Source: Algoriphagus aestuarii
Lineage (GTDB): Bacteria; Bacteroidota; Bacteroidia; Cytophagales; Cyclobacteriaceae
Direction of reading: 5' to 3'
DNA length: 64,000 nt
Assembly (NCBI GenBank): GCA_017051695.1
Contig: JAFIDK010000001.1
Span: 806,001 to 870,000, forward strand
Both the position numbers and the translations under genes were made by a program. Each line of letters opens with the position of its first letter. Positions within the stretch are counted from its first letter, which is position 1. Under the pieces are notes generated by a model. It saw only the letters and a list, made by a program, of their open reading frames with translations. It had not been told where the DNA came from and did not search any database. Positions 61,597 to 64,000 of this stretch are shown here, piece after piece.

Positions 61597-62844
61597 TTAT
61601 TCCTCAAAAATCCAATAATTTAAATAACCCGAAGGAGTTTCCAAGACTACTTTATAGAACTCAGAATTCATGTTTTCGGGTGAAAAGGAATAACTTTCTT
61701 TCTTGAGATCAATTTCTCCTACCAATTCATAACTGTCTTTTCCTCCAGATTTAAAATTGTTGGTGGTACTGATCCAAACATTTCCCTTCCCTGAATTTGA
61801 AAGTGAATTCCAGGTAAGAGAAATTTCATTTTCGTTTTTTACAGCTTTGAAATTACTGGCATCAACCGCCCCTATAAAAGGTGTTCCGTCGAGTTCCATA
61901 GCTTTATCTTTTGGAATGTCTAGCTCCATGAAATTGGCTATGGAAGGCAGTATATCTACAGTTTGACCGATTTCGTCAAAATGAGAATTTAAATCTTTTG
62001 CATTCGTCGCAATCCAGATACTCCGCTCACGATCACTTTGTCCACCATGGCCATGGCCATCATCTTCTCTACCATGATCAGTGGTGATCACTATCAGCCA
62101 GTCTTCCTGGAATTTCGCTTCCCTTTCTTTAATCGCATCCCAAACCCTTCCAATCTGAAAATCTGCTTTTTTTACGGCGTCCACATATTGAGGGCTATTC
62201 CCATATCTATGCGACATATCATCTGTAAACTCCAGATACATCCAGGATAAATCCGGAGCATTTTCAGCAATACTTTTCGCTGCTGTTTTTGATACTTCCT
62301 CATCAATTAAATGAATATACATCCTTTCTTCATCATGGGGATAGTTCACCGTATCCAATTCCAGCCCATCAAAATGTTCATCGATTTTCAGGTTGCCCGT
62401 CTGTAGAAGTCCGTCTCCAACTAGTTTTGTTCGATTGTCCAACCAAGTGGAATAAATGGCTGTTTTTCCCGCAGGAAATTGGTTTTTGAATAACCTAAAA
62501 ACAGTCGAATAATGGTAATTCGGATCTTTGATACTGTTTCCCCATACATTGTGTTTATTGGCCCAGACTCCTGTCAAAACGGAATTGTAGCCGACTGCGG
62601 AAATAGTAGGTGTTTGACTGTAACCATCCTTTTCTCCTCCCATCGTAGCTTTCATGATTCCACCTTCGGAAATGATTTTGTCAAGATTAGGAGTTTCTAC
62701 AGAATCAATCACATCGTACGGGATGCCGTCTACAATGACGAAAAGGACTTTTTTTGACTTTTGCTCCTGCTCTTGTTGTTTTTCAGAAGTACAAGAATAG
62801 AGTGCTCCAAGAAGGATACCTGCTGCTAAGAGAATTTTTTTCAT
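61597..62844 (-). CDS. Alkaline-phosphatase-superfamily/nucleotide pyrophosphatase-phosphodiesterase-like lipoprotein
   Basis: A 415-residue lipoprotein (signal ending LLGALYSC, Cys about 16). Motifs: KKVLFVIVDGIPYDVID (metal Asp), TPTISAVGYNSVLTG (nucleophile Ser/Thr region), DDMSHRYG and TTDHGREDDGHGHGGQSDRE (His-rich metal site). Residues about 330-415 are a C-terminal beta-rich domain. This fold cleaves phosphate mono- or diesters. It sits between a GMC choline-dehydrogenase-like gene and a SusD gene, so a phosphocholine or glycerophosphocholine substrate is suggested but not shown. Sulfatases are in the same fold, but no C-x-A/P-x-R motif is present. Confidence 0.87.
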   Translation of the reverse strand: MKKILLAAGILLGALYSCTSEKQQEQEQKSKKVLFVIVDGIPYDVIDSVETPNLDKIISEGGIMKATMGGEKDGYSQTPTISAVGYNSVLTGVWANKHNVWGNSIKDPNYHYSTVFRLFKNQFPAGKTAIYSTWLDNRTKLVGDGLLQTGNLKIDEHFDGLELDTVNYPHDEERMYIHLIDEEVSKTAAKSIAENAPDLSWMYLEFTDDMSHRYGNSPQYVDAVKKADFQIGRVWDAIKEREAKFQEDWLIVITTDHGREDDGHGHGGQSDRERSIWIATNAKDLNSHFDEIGQTVDILPSIANFMELDIPKDKAMELDGTPFIGAVDASNFKAVKNENEISLTWNSLSNSGKGNVWISTTNNFKSGGKDSYELVGEIDLKKESYSFSPENMNSEFYKVVLETPSGYLNYWIFEE

Positions 62845-62863
62845 TTGTTGTTTTGAATAAACA

Positions 62864-62892
62864 ATAGAGCCCGATGGTAGCCGGGCTCTGAA
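62864..62892. other. Stem-loop between susD and the phosphodiesterase gene
   Basis: AGAGCCC (62866) pairs with GGGCTCT (62883) across 10 nt, GC-rich. It has no strong T tract on the reverse strand and may be an intercistronic processing or attenuation hairpin. Confidence 0.5.
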
Positions 62893-62908
62893 ATTCAAGA
62901 TTTATTTT

Positions 62909-64000
62909 TTATTCCCAACCGAATATTTGTGTCAGATTTGGATTGAGGGTTACCTGTTGAATAGGAACTGGTCTGTAGTAATATTTTGGTTCGACAAAGT
63001 TTCTGGCTTTGGTCTCTGTCACCATTGTGCCGCCATTTTTCCCATTGGATAAAAAGACATCTACGTTTTCGTCTATCGTACCCGCCTTATAGTAAATCAA
63101 GGATACACCAAGGCTGTTTTTCTCTTTCTCATCACCTACTGGGATAGAACTGTCTTTGTCTACAAGAATAATATCCTCGATTCCATCACCTGTCATGTCG
63201 TACTTGCCAAGACCCGAGAAATACATGCCCTGTGGAATGATCTCCAATAATTTCCCGGCATTCCAACGCATCAAGTCATCGTATCGATACCCTTCTAAAG
63301 CCATTTCTATCCTTCTTTCTCTTCTAATTTCCAAAAGCACTCCTTGATTTGCTCCTGACACAGAAGGATATTTAGAAGTTAAGAAAGGATCTGGATTTCC
63401 ATTTGCTTCTGCAAGTTCCAAATTCGGCATCCCTGCTCTTTGTCGGAGAATGTTCACAGACATATCCAAATCCCCTTGATTCAATTCATTCAATTCAGCT
63501 TTTGCTTCAGCATATATTAAAAGAGTCTCTGCAAACCTATAAACAGGAAAATCATCGCTGGATACTTCCACATTATCGATGCTATTGACATAGCCCTTTA
63601 ATTGATGATATCCCGTAAAGTTTTTGCTCAATGTCTGTATGTATGGATTGGTGTCTGGTTGTCTTACCCAACCTGGATAAACCACGGTTTGGCTTAATCT
63701 TGGATCTCTGTTCTGGAATTCATCCACAAAACCCATTTTATCATAGCCTTCCATTTCTGTAAACCTTGACCCGTCACGCATCAAATAACTTAACACAAGG
63801 TCTTTTGAGGGAGATTGCTCATAGTCACCAAAAATGCCCGTATTATTATTAGAACCTCTATCCTTACTGGAATCATAAATATTGGCAAGAATCACTTCAG
63901 GATTACTTAGTAAATTCTGCGCACCAAATAGGGAAGCATAATCACTTGATGGGTTACCTGAATTATAAATTGAAAACAAGCCTGAGTTCATTATTTCCTG
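62909..64000 (-). CDS. SusD/RagB-family outer-membrane lipoprotein, N-terminal part beyond the window
   Basis: At least 363 C-terminal residues; the frame continues past the window end, so the true start and lipobox are not visible. SusD features: DFPVYRFAETLLIYAEAKAE with NELNQGDLD, LRQRAGMPNLE, LLEIRRERRIEMALEGYR and YDDLMRWNAGKLL, then YYRPVPIQQVTLNPNLTQIF near the end, which is the standard C-terminal signature. SusD proteins bind ligand on the surface for a SusC TonB-dependent transporter, expected further upstream outside the window. It is followed by the phosphodiesterase gene in the same direction. Confidence 0.93.
   Translation of the reverse strand, partial: QEIMNSGLFSIYNSGNPSSDYASLFGAQNLLSNPEVILANIYDSSKDRGSNNNTGIFGDYEQSPSKDLVLSYLMRDGSRFTEMEGYDKMGFVDEFQNRDPRLSQTVVYPGWVRQPDTNPYIQTLSKNFTGYHQLKGYVNSIDNVEVSSDDFPVYRFAETLLIYAEAKAELNELNQGDLDMSVNILRQRAGMPNLELAEANGNPDPFLTSKYPSVSGANQGVLLEIRRERRIEMALEGYRYDDLMRWNAGKLLEIIPQGMYFSGLGKYDMTGDGIEDIILVDKDSSIPVGDEKEKNSLGVSLIYYKAGTIDENVDVFLSNGKNGGTMVTETKARNFVEPKYYYRPVPIQQVTLNPNLTQIFGWE

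Noticed and set aside
61597-62844. Third sulfatase
   Set aside because: The fold is related, but there is no C-x-A/P-x-R formylglycine site; the metal motifs fit phosphodiesterases or alkaline phosphatases better.

Overview
The window comes from a Bacteroidota chromosome, most likely a marine or aquatic Cytophagales (Cyclobacteriaceae/Algoriphagus-like) strain. The evidence is low-to-moderate GC, absence of Shine-Dalgarno sequences, TAnnTTTG-type -7 promoter boxes, a GldJ-type gliding lipoprotein, a Bat (aerotolerance) operon, a SusD protein, and many lipoproteins and outer-membrane barrels. No tRNA, rRNA, CRISPR array, prophage or insertion sequence was recognised. Genus-level identity is inference.

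Layout. (1) 1-3525: three FKBP-type peptidyl-prolyl isomerase lipoproteins and a DHH phosphoesterase, divergent from ndk. (2) 3740-25356: a compact nitrate assimilation island. It holds nirBD, a DUF4202 gene, a NarX-like sensor kinase with a PilJ-type nitrate-sensor N-terminus, a NarL-type response regulator, a NarK-type transporter, a nitrate reductase fused to its own FAD reductase and BFD iron-sulfur domain, a rubredoxin-tailed protein, a porin, and, facing the other way, an eight-gene molybdenum-cofactor/siroheme operon (moeA, mobA, cobA, moaD, moeB, moaE, moaCB, moaA). Five intergenic regions of this island share clusters of the palindrome TACGTA (14 copies), including a nearly identical 29-bp element before the porin and before moeA, so the whole island looks like one regulon. 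A MazEF-type toxin-antitoxin pair bracketed by two diverged copies of a palindromic repeat sits between porin and moaA.

(3) 25637-28828: LemA/TPM-domain operon and a double-retropepsin/PDZ protein. (4) 29038-37739: Fur-family regulator, SRPBCC-like protein, orphan heme-copper oxidase subunit III, mfd, gldJ, a RluF-type pseudouridine synthase, a GH16 glycosidase and a DoxX protein. (5) 37742-43387: a run of small lipoprotein and beta-barrel genes. (6) 43495-50017: the moxR-DUF58-batA-batBC-batD operon, with batB and batC fused. (7) 50097-54539: two paralogous secreted sulfatases around a HAD-family lipoprotein. (8) 54954-64000: a PKD-like lipoprotein, an S9 peptidase, a BCCT transporter without a canonical start codon, a choline-dehydrogenase-like GMC oxidoreductase, a phosphodiesterase/alkaline-phosphatase-family lipoprotein and a truncated SusD; the last four could form a choline-ester scavenging locus.

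How the genes work together: NarK brings in nitrate, the fused reductase makes nitrite, NirBD makes ammonium. The Moco operon supplies molybdopterin for the reductase, and the embedded cobA supplies the siroheme precursor for NirB. The two-component system with the shared operators is the probable nitrate/nitrite switch.
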